Positions 15,537 to 23,753 of a stretch of 64,000 bases of DNA are shown in pieces. Position 1 is the stretch's first letter. Every line of letters begins with the position of its first letter. The stretch is taken from NCBI GenBank assembly GCA_011390465.1, contig JAABSH010000002.1:82199-146198 (forward strand), in the 5' to 3' direction. The position numbers and the translations under genes are program-made. The notes below the pieces were generated by a model. It was not told where the DNA came from, made no database searches, and worked only from the letters and a program-made list of their open reading frames with translations. The DNA comes from Desulfobacteraceae bacterium (lineage in GTDB: Bacteria > Desulfobacterota > Desulfobacteria > Desulfobacterales > Desulfosalsimonadaceae).

Positions 15537-15575
15537 AAAAATCCGCGTCCGTCTGCGTTCATCTGCGGCTGATTT
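15537..15575. repeat. GCGGAT-type repeat fragment
   Basis: ATCCGCGTCCGTCTGCGTTC and ATCTGCGGCTGATTTTA form the right-hand half of the dispersed repeat. It lies between the last TA pair and the minus-strand lipoprotein gene. Confidence 0.6.
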
Positions 15576-15580
15576 TACGT

Positions 15581-16375
15581 TCAGGGAAAGAATTTTTTCT
15601 GCTGCCGGATCACGCCCTGTTCCAGGCCAAGCCGCTGGCTGATTTTAATGTCCTGTTCCATGAGCACGGACAGGTGATCGCCGCTGATCCACTGACGTTC
15701 CTGCTGCCAGTATCCGGTGTCGGGCCTGTTTGCCAGGATGCGGTTGGCCATCAGGGTCAGCAGGACTGCCTGATATCCCTGATAGGAAATACACTCCACC
15801 GGCAGGGCGGCCCAGTCCAGAATTGTATCCAGGGGCGCGTGATCCACATCCATTCTGTAGGCCCGGAAAAACGCAGGATCATCCGGACTGAGGGTTTCCC
15901 GTGCCAGAAAATTGAATTTGTTGAACACGGAAATACCGTCTCGGCAGCCCCGGGGGCGACGCACTGCCGCAATCAGGATCACCCCGTCCGGAATTGCTGT
16001 TTCCACGGTGGTTATCAGGTAATTGTGAAAATCTTCAACCCCCTGATCTTTTAAGATGGCCCGGAGGTAGTGGGAGGCCGTTTTCATGGTGGTAAATCCC
16101 TGGCCGGTATTACCGTCCGGGGGCAGTGTTTCAAAGACTGCCTCAAACGCTGCCTGATAGGCGGCTTCCAGGGTGACCCGGGCTCCCGCGTCTTTAAGCA
16201 TCTGATTGATTTTTGTCAGCGGGGTTTTGGCATAGACAAAGCAGGGCAGGGCCGGCGCGCCGGCGTCTGCAATCCTGACAAGCTGATCCGGCGACAACGC
16301 CACGGGCCGGGTGTGGGCGCAGCCCATACAGAGAAAGAAGGCTGCTGCTGTGCAGAACTGGAAAAACAGCTTCAA
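15581..16375 (-). CDS. Hypothetical lipoprotein
   Basis: 264 residues with a lipoprotein signal: MKLFFQFCTAAAFFLCMGC, where Cys19 would be lipidated. The mature part has no family that I recognise. It contains ASHYLRAILKDQGVEDFHNY, VILIAAVRRPRGCRDGISVF and a region rich in aromatic residues near the end (YWQQERQWISGDH). It is the last of four minus-strand genes and is separated from proA by a repeat, so it may be transcribed on its own. Likely an envelope protein; function unknown. Confidence 0.7.
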   Translation of the reverse strand: MKLFFQFCTAAAFFLCMGCAHTRPVALSPDQLVRIADAGAPALPCFVYAKTPLTKINQMLKDAGARVTLEAAYQAAFEAVFETLPPDGNTGQGFTTMKTASHYLRAILKDQGVEDFHNYLITTVETAIPDGVILIAAVRRPRGCRDGISVFNKFNFLARETLSPDDPAFFRAYRMDVDHAPLDTILDWAALPVECISYQGYQAVLLTLMANRILANRPDTGYWQQERQWISGDHLSVLMEQDIKISQRLGLEQGVIRQQKKFFP

Positions 16376-16432
16376 AAAAATGCCTGTTGTAAAATTTGTT
16401 TTGGTTTTGATTGCGATGATTTCAACAAAAGA

Positions 16433-16515
16433 AAATCAGCCGCAGATAAACGCAGACGAACGCAGCTGTTTTGGTTTTTAATCCGTGTAATCCGTGAAAT
16501 CCGCGTCAAAAAAAA
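16433..16515. repeat. GCGGAT-type repeat, inverted orientation
   Basis: AATCAGCCGCAGATAAACGC ... TAATCCGTGTAATCCGTGAA ATCCGCGTC is the reverse complement of the dispersed element seen at 2765-2844 and elsewhere. Confidence 0.75.
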
Positions 16516-16540
16516 TTTTGCGGTAACTTCGGTTTTGTCG

Positions 16541-17839
16541 CTACCCGTTAAATTTTTTATCCAGTTTCCGGTGGGTAAAGGGCCGGGCAGCGGCGCCGGT
16601 GTAATCCGCCACCACCTGTCCGGTGCCCATCAGCCGCCATTTGTAAATCATCAGACCTTCAAGCCCTACCGGGCCCCGGGCATGGATTTTGTTGGTGCTG
16701 ATGCCCACTTCCGCGCCCAGGCCGAACCGGAACCCGTCCGCAAACCGGCTGCTGCAGTTCATAAACACATCCGCGGAATCCACGTAATCCATGAACCAAA
16801 CCCCGCGCTGCCGGTCAGCAGTGACAATCACGTCCGTATGGCCGGAACCATAGGTATTGATGTGGGAGACCGCGTCATCCATGCTGTCAACGATTTTAAT
16901 GGAAATGATCAGATCCAGGTATTCCGTGCCCCAGTCGGCTTCCGTGGCCGGCACAACATCAATAATCGCCCGGGTTTTTTCACATCCCCGGATTTCCACG
17001 CCCTGGCCCTCAAGAGCGGTTTTCAGTGCCGGCAGGACATCTGAAGCGATTTTTTGATGCACCAGAAGGGTTTCCGCGGCATTGCACACCGCCACATACT
17101 GGCATTTGCTGTCCACGCAGATGTTGACCGCCATGTCAATGTCTGCGGCCTTGTCCACATACACATGACAGATACCGTCCGCATGCCCCAGCACCGGAAT
17201 ATTGGTGTTGTTCATGATATACCGCACAAACTCATTGCTGCCCCGGGGAATGATCAGATCAATAAACCGGTCCATTTTCAGCATGTCAGTGACATCAGAC
17301 CGGGCTTCCAGCAACGCCAGCCAGCCCTCCGGGATTCCACTGGCAATGCCTGCCCCTGCGATAATATCCGCCAGAATACGGTTGGTATGGGCGGCCTCGC
17401 TGCCGCCTTTCATCATAACAGCATTGCCGCTTTTCAGGCACAGAGATGAAATCTGCACCAGGGCATCGGGCCGGGACTCAAACACAATGCCGATCACCCC
17501 GATGGGGCTGCTCACCCGGTACAGCTCCAGCCCCTGATCCAGCTCAAGGGCGCTGGTAGTGACGCCCACGGGATCCTCTAGGCTGATGACGCTGTGCAGT
17601 CCCTCTATGGCTTCTGCAATTTTATCTTCCTGGAATTTAAGGCGTTTAAGCAGGGGAGCGGCCAGATGCGCTTTTTCCGCATCGGCAAGGTCTGCCTGGT
17701 TGGCGGCAATGATTTCGGTTTTTTTATTTTCCAGGGCCTCGGCAATGGCTTTTAACGCATGGTTTTTTACATCGGTGGGCATGGCAGCCAGCCGGATGGA
17801 CGCTTTTTTTGCATCAGTTGCTTTGTCTGTCGTGGTCAT
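16541..17839 (-). CDS. proA: Gamma-glutamyl phosphate reductase
   Basis: 432 residues, slightly longer than the usual 415-420. It reduces gamma-glutamyl phosphate to glutamate semialdehyde with NADPH, the second step of proline synthesis. The catalytic region (VDSKCQYVAVCNAAETLLVH) holds the active Cys in SKCQY. Other family stretches include SPIGVIGIVFESRPDALVQI, GNAVMMKGGSEAAHTNRIL, IPRGSNEFVRYI, SRFADGFRFGLGAEVGISTN and RGPVGLEGLMIYKW. The partner kinase proB is not in the window. It follows the acyltransferase gene by 32 bases. Confidence 0.95.
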   Translation of the reverse strand: MTTTDKATDAKKASIRLAAMPTDVKNHALKAIAEALENKKTEIIAANQADLADAEKAHLAAPLLKRLKFQEDKIAEAIEGLHSVISLEDPVGVTTSALELDQGLELYRVSSPIGVIGIVFESRPDALVQISSLCLKSGNAVMMKGGSEAAHTNRILADIIAGAGIASGIPEGWLALLEARSDVTDMLKMDRFIDLIIPRGSNEFVRYIMNNTNIPVLGHADGICHVYVDKAADIDMAVNICVDSKCQYVAVCNAAETLLVHQKIASDVLPALKTALEGQGVEIRGCEKTRAIIDVVPATEADWGTEYLDLIISIKIVDSMDDAVSHINTYGSGHTDVIVTADRQRGVWFMDYVDSADVFMNCSSRFADGFRFGLGAEVGISTNKIHARGPVGLEGLMIYKWRLMGTGQVVADYTGAAARPFTHRKLDKKFNG

Positions 17840-17871
17840 GAAACATCTCCGTTGTTTATGGTAAAGAATAG

Positions 17872-19464
17872 TTAACCCTCATTTGCCGCCATTTTATATT
17901 GAATTTCGGGTTTGAACCGGACGGGCTTGATATTGGGGAGCCGGGTGATCCCGCGCATGATGCGGATGCCTTCTTCTTCATAGTCGTCAATCATATGAGC
18001 GCTCACTTCAATCGGTTCGCCCATGGAAATGCCCAGCCTGGCGGAACGTAAATGCCATCCCCGGGCAATGTCTGACCCGCCCACCAGATTTACCGGTGCA
18101 ATCACGTCCCCGGGCCGCATATAGGCCTGTAAATATTTTGGATTGATGTATTTCAGCACCACCCCGCCGTCCGGATCAACATAAGACCGTGAGCCTTCCG
18201 GAAAAAGAAGAAAACATTCTTTCATGATATGTTTAAAAAGATCGTAATCCTCCGGGGAAAAATCTCCCATGATGTCCGCAAAGTTTTCAGATGCCAGAAA
18301 TGCCGTCAGCTCCGCTTTGGTGGCGGCATCCATAAACGCCATGTGCCGGTCAAGTTCGGCTGAATCGCCATGGACGACAACGTTCATAAAATCCGCGTAA
18401 TTGAGTTTTTTGATCAAATAAAGGCCTGCTTCCGGCAGTTTGATCAGAAACTGGGTGCGCCGGGCGGTTTTTCGCAGGGCCTCGGCAAGCCCGGATGTCC
18501 TGATGGCAGTGGTTTTTTGGGAGGGCACGGTAATGAACAGATTGCCCACGTTGGCGGCACCGTTTCTCAGAACCAGGTTGGAAAACATCCGGGGCCCGAC
18601 AAGGGTATTGCAGTTTCGGGTCAGATTGTGGAACCCGAGTTTTCGGATAACGCTCCGGACGAAATAAGGGCCCAGGTATCCTTCATGGTGCCCCACAAAG
18701 AAAATGCGGCGGCCGGTGTTTTTGATGCTGGAGAGTTTGCGCAGGATCTGGACGGTATCAGATGCGGCAATGGATGCAGGGGGGGCTTTTTTAAAGGAAA
18801 TCTGTTCACCGTTGGCGTTCACCAGGATGATGTCAATGATTTTTCGTTTTTCCGCAAATTCAAAAAATTTATGCCAGAACGCAGCGTCCGGGAGCACGGG
18901 AAAAATACACCGGTCAAAGGAAAAGGGTATGGCCAGGAGCTGCTCCAGGCGGGTTTTGGAAAATTCCTGAAAAAATTTGTGCTGAAGCAGCTGGTTTTTT
19001 TTCTCCACCAGCTTTTGCCGGGCATCCGGAAGATGGGCATTCAGATCCAGCCCGTGGTTTGCGGCAAAATCCATGATTTCTTCCATCATGTTAATGGCTT
19101 TTTCATTGTGCGGAGGGTTCCGGAGGGAATATAACTTGGTCCGGATAAAATCAATCAGTCCCTTGAAATTGAGTTGGTTTTTCCAGCCCCGGGCGTTTTC
19201 AATAAATCCCTTGAACCCGGAAAACCGCGTTAAACGGCGCTGGAGTCCCTCGGATAGCCTGTCCGCCGTTTCGGCAAGTTTTGAAAAAAAAGAAAAAATC
19301 CGGTCAGCAGTGGTATAGAGCCGTTTTTTCCCGTCCAGCCGGGAAATCGCGTCTTCGAGTTTATCTTTATTGTTTACTAGAAACCGGATGATGTCATCCG
19401 GACTGTAATTTTCTTTGGCTTCGGTCCACCATTTTGGCAACGGCGTTTTATCAATCAGTTTCAC
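17872..19464 (-). CDS. Large PlsC/GPAT-like acyltransferase
   Basis: 530 residues. A helical N-terminal domain of about 240 residues is followed by an LPLAT-type acyltransferase domain. The motif III region is clear (LLFPEGSRSYVDPDG, PEGSRS at 422-427), followed by APVNLVGGSDI. The motif I position reads FFVGHHEGYLGPYFV (residues 256-268): the histidines are present, but the Asp of the usual HxxxxD is a Gly or Leu depending on alignment. The enzyme probably transfers acyl groups to a glycerol-phosphate or related lipid, but the altered motif makes the reaction uncertain. It lies 20 bases downstream of the PiT transporter gene. Confidence 0.72.
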   Translation of the reverse strand: MKLIDKTPLPKWWTEAKENYSPDDIIRFLVNNKDKLEDAISRLDGKKRLYTTADRIFSFFSKLAETADRLSEGLQRRLTRFSGFKGFIENARGWKNQLNFKGLIDFIRTKLYSLRNPPHNEKAINMMEEIMDFAANHGLDLNAHLPDARQKLVEKKNQLLQHKFFQEFSKTRLEQLLAIPFSFDRCIFPVLPDAAFWHKFFEFAEKRKIIDIILVNANGEQISFKKAPPASIAASDTVQILRKLSSIKNTGRRIFFVGHHEGYLGPYFVRSVIRKLGFHNLTRNCNTLVGPRMFSNLVLRNGAANVGNLFITVPSQKTTAIRTSGLAEALRKTARRTQFLIKLPEAGLYLIKKLNYADFMNVVVHGDSAELDRHMAFMDAATKAELTAFLASENFADIMGDFSPEDYDLFKHIMKECFLLFPEGSRSYVDPDGGVVLKYINPKYLQAYMRPGDVIAPVNLVGGSDIARGWHLRSARLGISMGEPIEVSAHMIDDYEEEGIRIMRGITRLPNIKPVRFKPEIQYKMAANEG

Positions 19465-19484
19465 GGCCCACCCGTGTATTTAAG

Positions 19485-21764
19485 TTATTGAGAATCGATT
19501 TTGACATAGCTGTTGGACAGGTTCTTGTCCAGTTTAAACGATTCATTAAAAATTTCCAAAAGTTTTATGTTTTGCTTGGCCATCATCAGGCAGTTGCCCA
19601 CAATGGCATAATACAGGATGCTCAGGCGTGTTTTGGATTCATCGCTGCGGATTCTTTCAATCTGAGTTGTGTTGAATCCGTCCGCCAGGGTGCGCATGTA
19701 TAGATACTGATCCACAATATTCTGATAATTGCTGATCTGCCGGTTTGTAAAGGAGGTTTCCACTTTCAGCAGAATGTCCAGGATGCAGATTTTGATTTTT
19801 TTCAGCTCGTCGATCTGGGCGTCCAGAAGGCCTTTGTGTTTGTTGCTGGTATGAATGTAGGCCCGGGCCACGGTGTCCCGGTGGCCGTCGGAAAGTTTCT
19901 GCAGCCGGCGGATGGTCTGGGCGTATTTAAATGAAATCGTGACGTCTTTTTTCTGCTGCAACCGCAGCACTTTGAAAATATTTGCCATAATTATATTGGC
20001 CCCCAGCTGGATGCGTTTTACCTTTTTCCGCTCTTTTGCCAGGGCCTCCACATCCCCTTCAAACAGGGCGTCAAAGGCCACGTCAAAGGACTGCCGGATT
20101 TCCTTGAGCAGGTGGGCCATGTGCTCAAACGTGGTCATTATGGCCACGGAAGATTCCGTGATTTTTTTCATGTTAAATATTTTGATGTCTTCTTTGTGCT
20201 TTTCCCGGACCTGGTGGGCTTTCTGGTTTTTCCAGATCACAAACCCCACCAGCGCAAAAACAAAAACTGCTCCCCCGGCCTGGAACCGGGAAATGATCCA
20301 GGCAAACCCAAACGCCGTGACAAAGGCGATAAATGCCGTCATGAACCAGCCCCCGACAACGGTCAGCACGCCGGTAATCCGGTAAACCGCGCTTTCCCGA
20401 CCCCAGGCCTGGTCTGAAAACGAACTGCCCATGGCCACCATAAAGGTGACATAGGTGGTGGACAGGGGCAGCTTCATGGAAGTTGCATAGGACACCACCG
20501 CACTGGCCACCATCAGATTGACGGAGGCCCGGACCAGGTCAAACGAGGGCCGGTCTTCCTGCCGCATCACCGTGTCCGGATTTCGCGGCTTCAGGCGCTT
20601 TGTCACAAAGGCCCTGATGCTTTCCGGCACAATGACTCTCACGGCGCTGAAAACAGAATCCGCCATGCTGACAATGGAACGGGACAGCCAGATGGATTCA
20701 AACCGTTCAATGCCTTCATCCTGCTGGCCCAGGCTGATTTCCGTTTCCGTAACCGTTCGGGCTTTTCTGGACAGCCACAGGGTGAGCACCATGATCATTC
20801 CGGCGCCCAGCAAAAGCAATGTCTGGGAGTGAACTTTCTGGCTCAGGGCCCCCATGGTGATGTTCAATGGATCCGCCGAGGCCATGGCGCTTTGATAAGC
20901 ATGCAGGCCCGCCATGGGAACGCCGATAAAATTGACCAGGTCATTGGCGGCAAAGGCCATGGCCAGGGCAAAGGTGCCCACCAGGACCACGGGTTTTAAA
21001 ATATTGACGTTGAAAAAATTCAAAAGTACCTGAAAAATTGCCGCGGACACGGAAAAAATGGCAAACAGAATCAAAACCTTATGGGTCAGGACCCAGGCCG
21101 TGGCATCTGCGGTCATAAATGACGCGCCTTTGGCCCCTTTGACCAGAATGAAAAAGGTGATCACCGCCATGGCGGCTCCGCCCCAGAGGCCGCCGTAACG
21201 TTTGAGCCGTTTTTGGTAGTCAAAGGTAAAAATCAGGCGGGTGAAAAACTGCACAATGGCCCCGCTGAAAAACGCCACGATGATGGACAGAAGAATGCCA
21301 AAGACAATCATCAGGGCTTTGGCGGTATTGATATACTGGCCCAGGGCCATGGCGTCGCCGTTGGCAAGGGAGATTTTCACCAGGGAGATGGCCACTGCCG
21401 CGCCCAGGAGCTCAAAAACAATGGATACCGTGGTGGAAGTGGGCAGGCCGTGGGTGTTGAACAGGTCCAGGAGCAGGATGTCTGTGGTCATCACCGCTAC
21501 AAAAATCATCATGAGCTCGGGCATGGTGAAAAACTGGGGGTGGAAAATGCCTTTTCTGGCCACTTCCATCATGCCGCTGGAAAAGGTCACGCCGGCCATG
21601 ATACCGAGGCTGGCGATAATCATGATTACTTTAAACGGCGCGACTTTGGAGCCGATAGAGGAATTCAGAAAATTGACCGCGTCATTGCTGACCCCTACGA
21701 TGAGATCGATAACAGCGAAAAAAAGAAGAATACAGACCCCGTAAAAAAAAAATTCCGTTCCCAT
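19485..21764 (-). CDS. pit: PiT-family inorganic phosphate transporter with PhoU-like C-terminal domain
   Basis: 759 residues. The two PiT signature regions are visible: GVSNDAVNFLNSSIGS near residue 24 and FAANDLVNFIGVPMAG in the middle. Conserved NTHGLPTSTTVSIVFELLG and KLPLSTTYVTFMVAMGSS segments follow each half. About ten hydrophobic segments fit a cation-coupled phosphate symporter in the inner membrane. From about residue 515 on, the sequence becomes soluble and helical (MTTFEHMAHLLKEIRQSFDV, VDQYLYMRTLADGF), resembling a PhoU-type regulatory bundle. Such fusions occur in some large PiT proteins. It heads a minus-strand operon with the acyltransferase and proA. Confidence 0.9.
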   Translation of the reverse strand: MGTEFFFYGVCILLFFAVIDLIVGVSNDAVNFLNSSIGSKVAPFKVIMIIASLGIMAGVTFSSGMMEVARKGIFHPQFFTMPELMMIFVAVMTTDILLLDLFNTHGLPTSTTVSIVFELLGAAVAISLVKISLANGDAMALGQYINTAKALMIVFGILLSIIVAFFSGAIVQFFTRLIFTFDYQKRLKRYGGLWGGAAMAVITFFILVKGAKGASFMTADATAWVLTHKVLILFAIFSVSAAIFQVLLNFFNVNILKPVVLVGTFALAMAFAANDLVNFIGVPMAGLHAYQSAMASADPLNITMGALSQKVHSQTLLLLGAGMIMVLTLWLSRKARTVTETEISLGQQDEGIERFESIWLSRSIVSMADSVFSAVRVIVPESIRAFVTKRLKPRNPDTVMRQEDRPSFDLVRASVNLMVASAVVSYATSMKLPLSTTYVTFMVAMGSSFSDQAWGRESAVYRITGVLTVVGGWFMTAFIAFVTAFGFAWIISRFQAGGAVFVFALVGFVIWKNQKAHQVREKHKEDIKIFNMKKITESSVAIMTTFEHMAHLLKEIRQSFDVAFDALFEGDVEALAKERKKVKRIQLGANIIMANIFKVLRLQQKKDVTISFKYAQTIRRLQKLSDGHRDTVARAYIHTSNKHKGLLDAQIDELKKIKICILDILLKVETSFTNRQISNYQNIVDQYLYMRTLADGFNTTQIERIRSDESKTRLSILYYAIVGNCLMMAKQNIKLLEIFNESFKLDKNLSNSYVKIDSQ

Positions 21765-21837
21765 GCTGCCACACCATTTATGGTTAATTCAGATGTTGGG
21801 TTTGGTTCACGACAAGCCCGCGTCACGCAACCCAAGT

Positions 21838-21915
21838 AGGGGAGGGCTTTACGCCCTCCCGTTTCTCAACCCAAGGGGAGGGCTTTACGCCCTCCCGTTT
21901 CGGGCGGGGATAAAC
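21838..21915. repeat. Two direct copies of a GGGGAGGGCTTTACGCCCTCCC hairpin repeat
   Basis: GGAGGGCTTTACGCCCTCCC occurs twice, each copy with a perfect seven-base stem. Related elements are at 4717, 14820-14860 and 23466. The rest of 21765-22107 shows no gene. Confidence 0.65.
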
Positions 21916-22107
21916 CCTGCACCCCACGGGCGAAGTGGCCGAAACGATGATCAAGGCCGAATATTTTAAACATACGGCGCCACTATACCGGCATGGCATT
22001 TACTTTTCAAGCCTGTTTAATGTTTCAGTTCTGTTTAGTGGGGGTTGTTGATTCAAAATCGTATTTTGGATTGACAAGATTCAACAGCGGCAGTACTCTC
22101 ATCCATT

Positions 22108-23322
22108 ATGTATTTAAGAGAAACGGAAAATTACATTTCAAAGATTCAGTCCAAATACCGATGCATCACCATTATGGGGCCACGGCAGTCGGGAAAAACT
22201 ACCCTGAGCAGAAAACTGTTTCCTGAATTCGACTATTTTACATTTGAATCTCCTGAGTTGCGTACACGGGTGCTTTCCGACCCCAAATCTTTTCTTGCCT
22301 CCCTGTCATCCGCCATTCTGGATGAGATCCAAAAAGCACCGGAGCTGTTATCCTATCTCCAGGAAATACTGGACGATCCCGCAGATTCCCGACAACTGAT
22401 CCTTACCGGTTCCAACAATTTATTGCTGCACGAAAAAGTATCCCAGTCACTTGCGGGCAGAACGCGCATTATTGAATTGTATCCATTGCAGCGATCGGAG
22501 CTGCCGGTGTCTGACCGGCCGGATGACCTTTATTCGGCCCTGTACCATGGCGGGTACCCACGGATTTTTGACCAAAAACTGAATCCAACCGAATGGATGG
22601 AGGATTATTATCGCACCTATGTGGAACGGGATGTCCGAAACCTTTTAAATGTCGGCGATCTGAACCGGTTTGACCGGTTTGTCAGATTGTGCGCCGGCCG
22701 GTCCGGCCAGTTAATTAACTATGACAGCCTGGCAGCCGATGCGGGCCTGTCCCAGCCAACCGCAAAAGCATGGCTGAGTGTATTGCAGGCATCCTATGTC
22801 TGTTTTCTGCTTGAACCGCATTACCGTAATTTCAATAAAAGACTCATTAAGTCGCCCAAACTCTACTTTACGGATACGGGATTATTATGCTACCTGCTGC
22901 GGATCAAATCGCCGGATCAGCTTGCCACCTATCCGCTTGTCGGTGCCATATTCGAGAACTGGGTTATCGGGGAAATTAAAAAAGCCTTTCATCATCATGG
23001 AATGGAAGCCCCGCTTTATTTCTGGAGAGATCAGCACGGTCATGAGGTGGACCTGGTTATTGATCAGGGCAATTCTCTGTTTTGTATTGAAATCAAAAGC
23101 GGTCAGACATTTCATCCCCACTTTTTAAAAAACATTCACTGGTTGAACAAATTGCAAAACCAACAAGATGGTGCCTGTGTATACGGCGGAGATGAAAAAT
23201 TTTTTATCAACAATATCATGGTTTGTTCCTGGAATCACCTTTTTGTCAGCCCGGGAAACGGGAGTCGCTTCACCATAGCGGAACCCGGCGTCGAAAAACC
23301 GCCTGGTTTTTTACCAGGTTAA
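22108..23322 (+). CDS. AAA+ ATPase with DUF4143 (ATPase/nuclease-like, AAA_14 type)
   Basis: 404 residues. The N-terminal AAA_14 domain has Walker A GPRQSGKTT (residues 24-32), a Walker B region SSAILDEIQKAPELLSYLQ and the sensor-like LILTGSNN. The middle, YRTYVERDVRNLLNVGDLNR, and a winged-helix region (DSLAADAGLSQPTAKAWLSV) lead to a DUF4143 module. That module contains YFWRDQHGHEVDLVIDQ and CIEIKSG, a pattern reminiscent of PD-(D/E)xK nucleases. These proteins are widespread, often solitary and horizontally exchanged. Their biological role is not settled. It stands alone between repeat-rich gaps. Confidence 0.87.
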   Translation: MYLRETENYISKIQSKYRCITIMGPRQSGKTTLSRKLFPEFDYFTFESPELRTRVLSDPKSFLASLSSAILDEIQKAPELLSYLQEILDDPADSRQLILTGSNNLLLHEKVSQSLAGRTRIIELYPLQRSELPVSDRPDDLYSALYHGGYPRIFDQKLNPTEWMEDYYRTYVERDVRNLLNVGDLNRFDRFVRLCAGRSGQLINYDSLAADAGLSQPTAKAWLSVLQASYVCFLLEPHYRNFNKRLIKSPKLYFTDTGLLCYLLRIKSPDQLATYPLVGAIFENWVIGEIKKAFHHHGMEAPLYFWRDQHGHEVDLVIDQGNSLFCIEIKSGQTFHPHFLKNIHWLNKLQNQQDGACVYGGDEKFFINNIMVCSWNHLFVSPGNGSRFTIAEPGVEKPPGFLPG

Positions 23323-23465
23323 ATTACGCTGGTACGGGGCACCCGTGTTGGAAAAGAGGAACCAAACGGATCTGCGCTTCCGCCCACCAGATCCGCTCAA
23401 AGCCCAAAGATACCACCGCGTATTTTCGAAGTCGCAGATCAATGTCATTAACTTAGGCCATATGC

Positions 23466-23536
23466 GTAGGGGAGGGGTTTATCCCCTCCCGGCATGGGTC
23501 TCCTTTTTCGCGGGAGGGGGTAAACCCCTCCCCTAC
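23466..23536. repeat. Long near-perfect inverted repeat (26-base arms)
   Basis: The arms 23466-23491 (GTAGGGGAGGGGTTTATCCC...) and 23511-23536 match in 25 of 26 positions as reverse complements, with a 19-base loop. It lies in the 430-base gap between the AAA ATPase and the large membrane protein. No gene was seen in that gap. Confidence 0.75.
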
Positions 23537-23753
23537 ATTGCATCGGCCATGGCCTTTTGCATGGGCCCCAGGGTTTCCAATTCTTTTTGTGCCAAATATT
23601 ACAACAAACGATTGCGGGATATTTTAGTGGCAACCTGGCGAGAGCCGTTATTTCATAGACAATGTATTTTTGTTTTTGTTACCATGCCAGAATAAAATAT
23701 TTTTTCACAGCGCATATCCGCCATACTGCAACCCGAATCAGGAGAGCGGCTTT

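Noticed and set aside
2641..15575. Insertion sequences or a composite transposon carrying the TA genes
   Set aside because: No transposase, terminal inverted repeats or target-site duplications could be seen; homologous recombination between repeats explains the pattern more simply.
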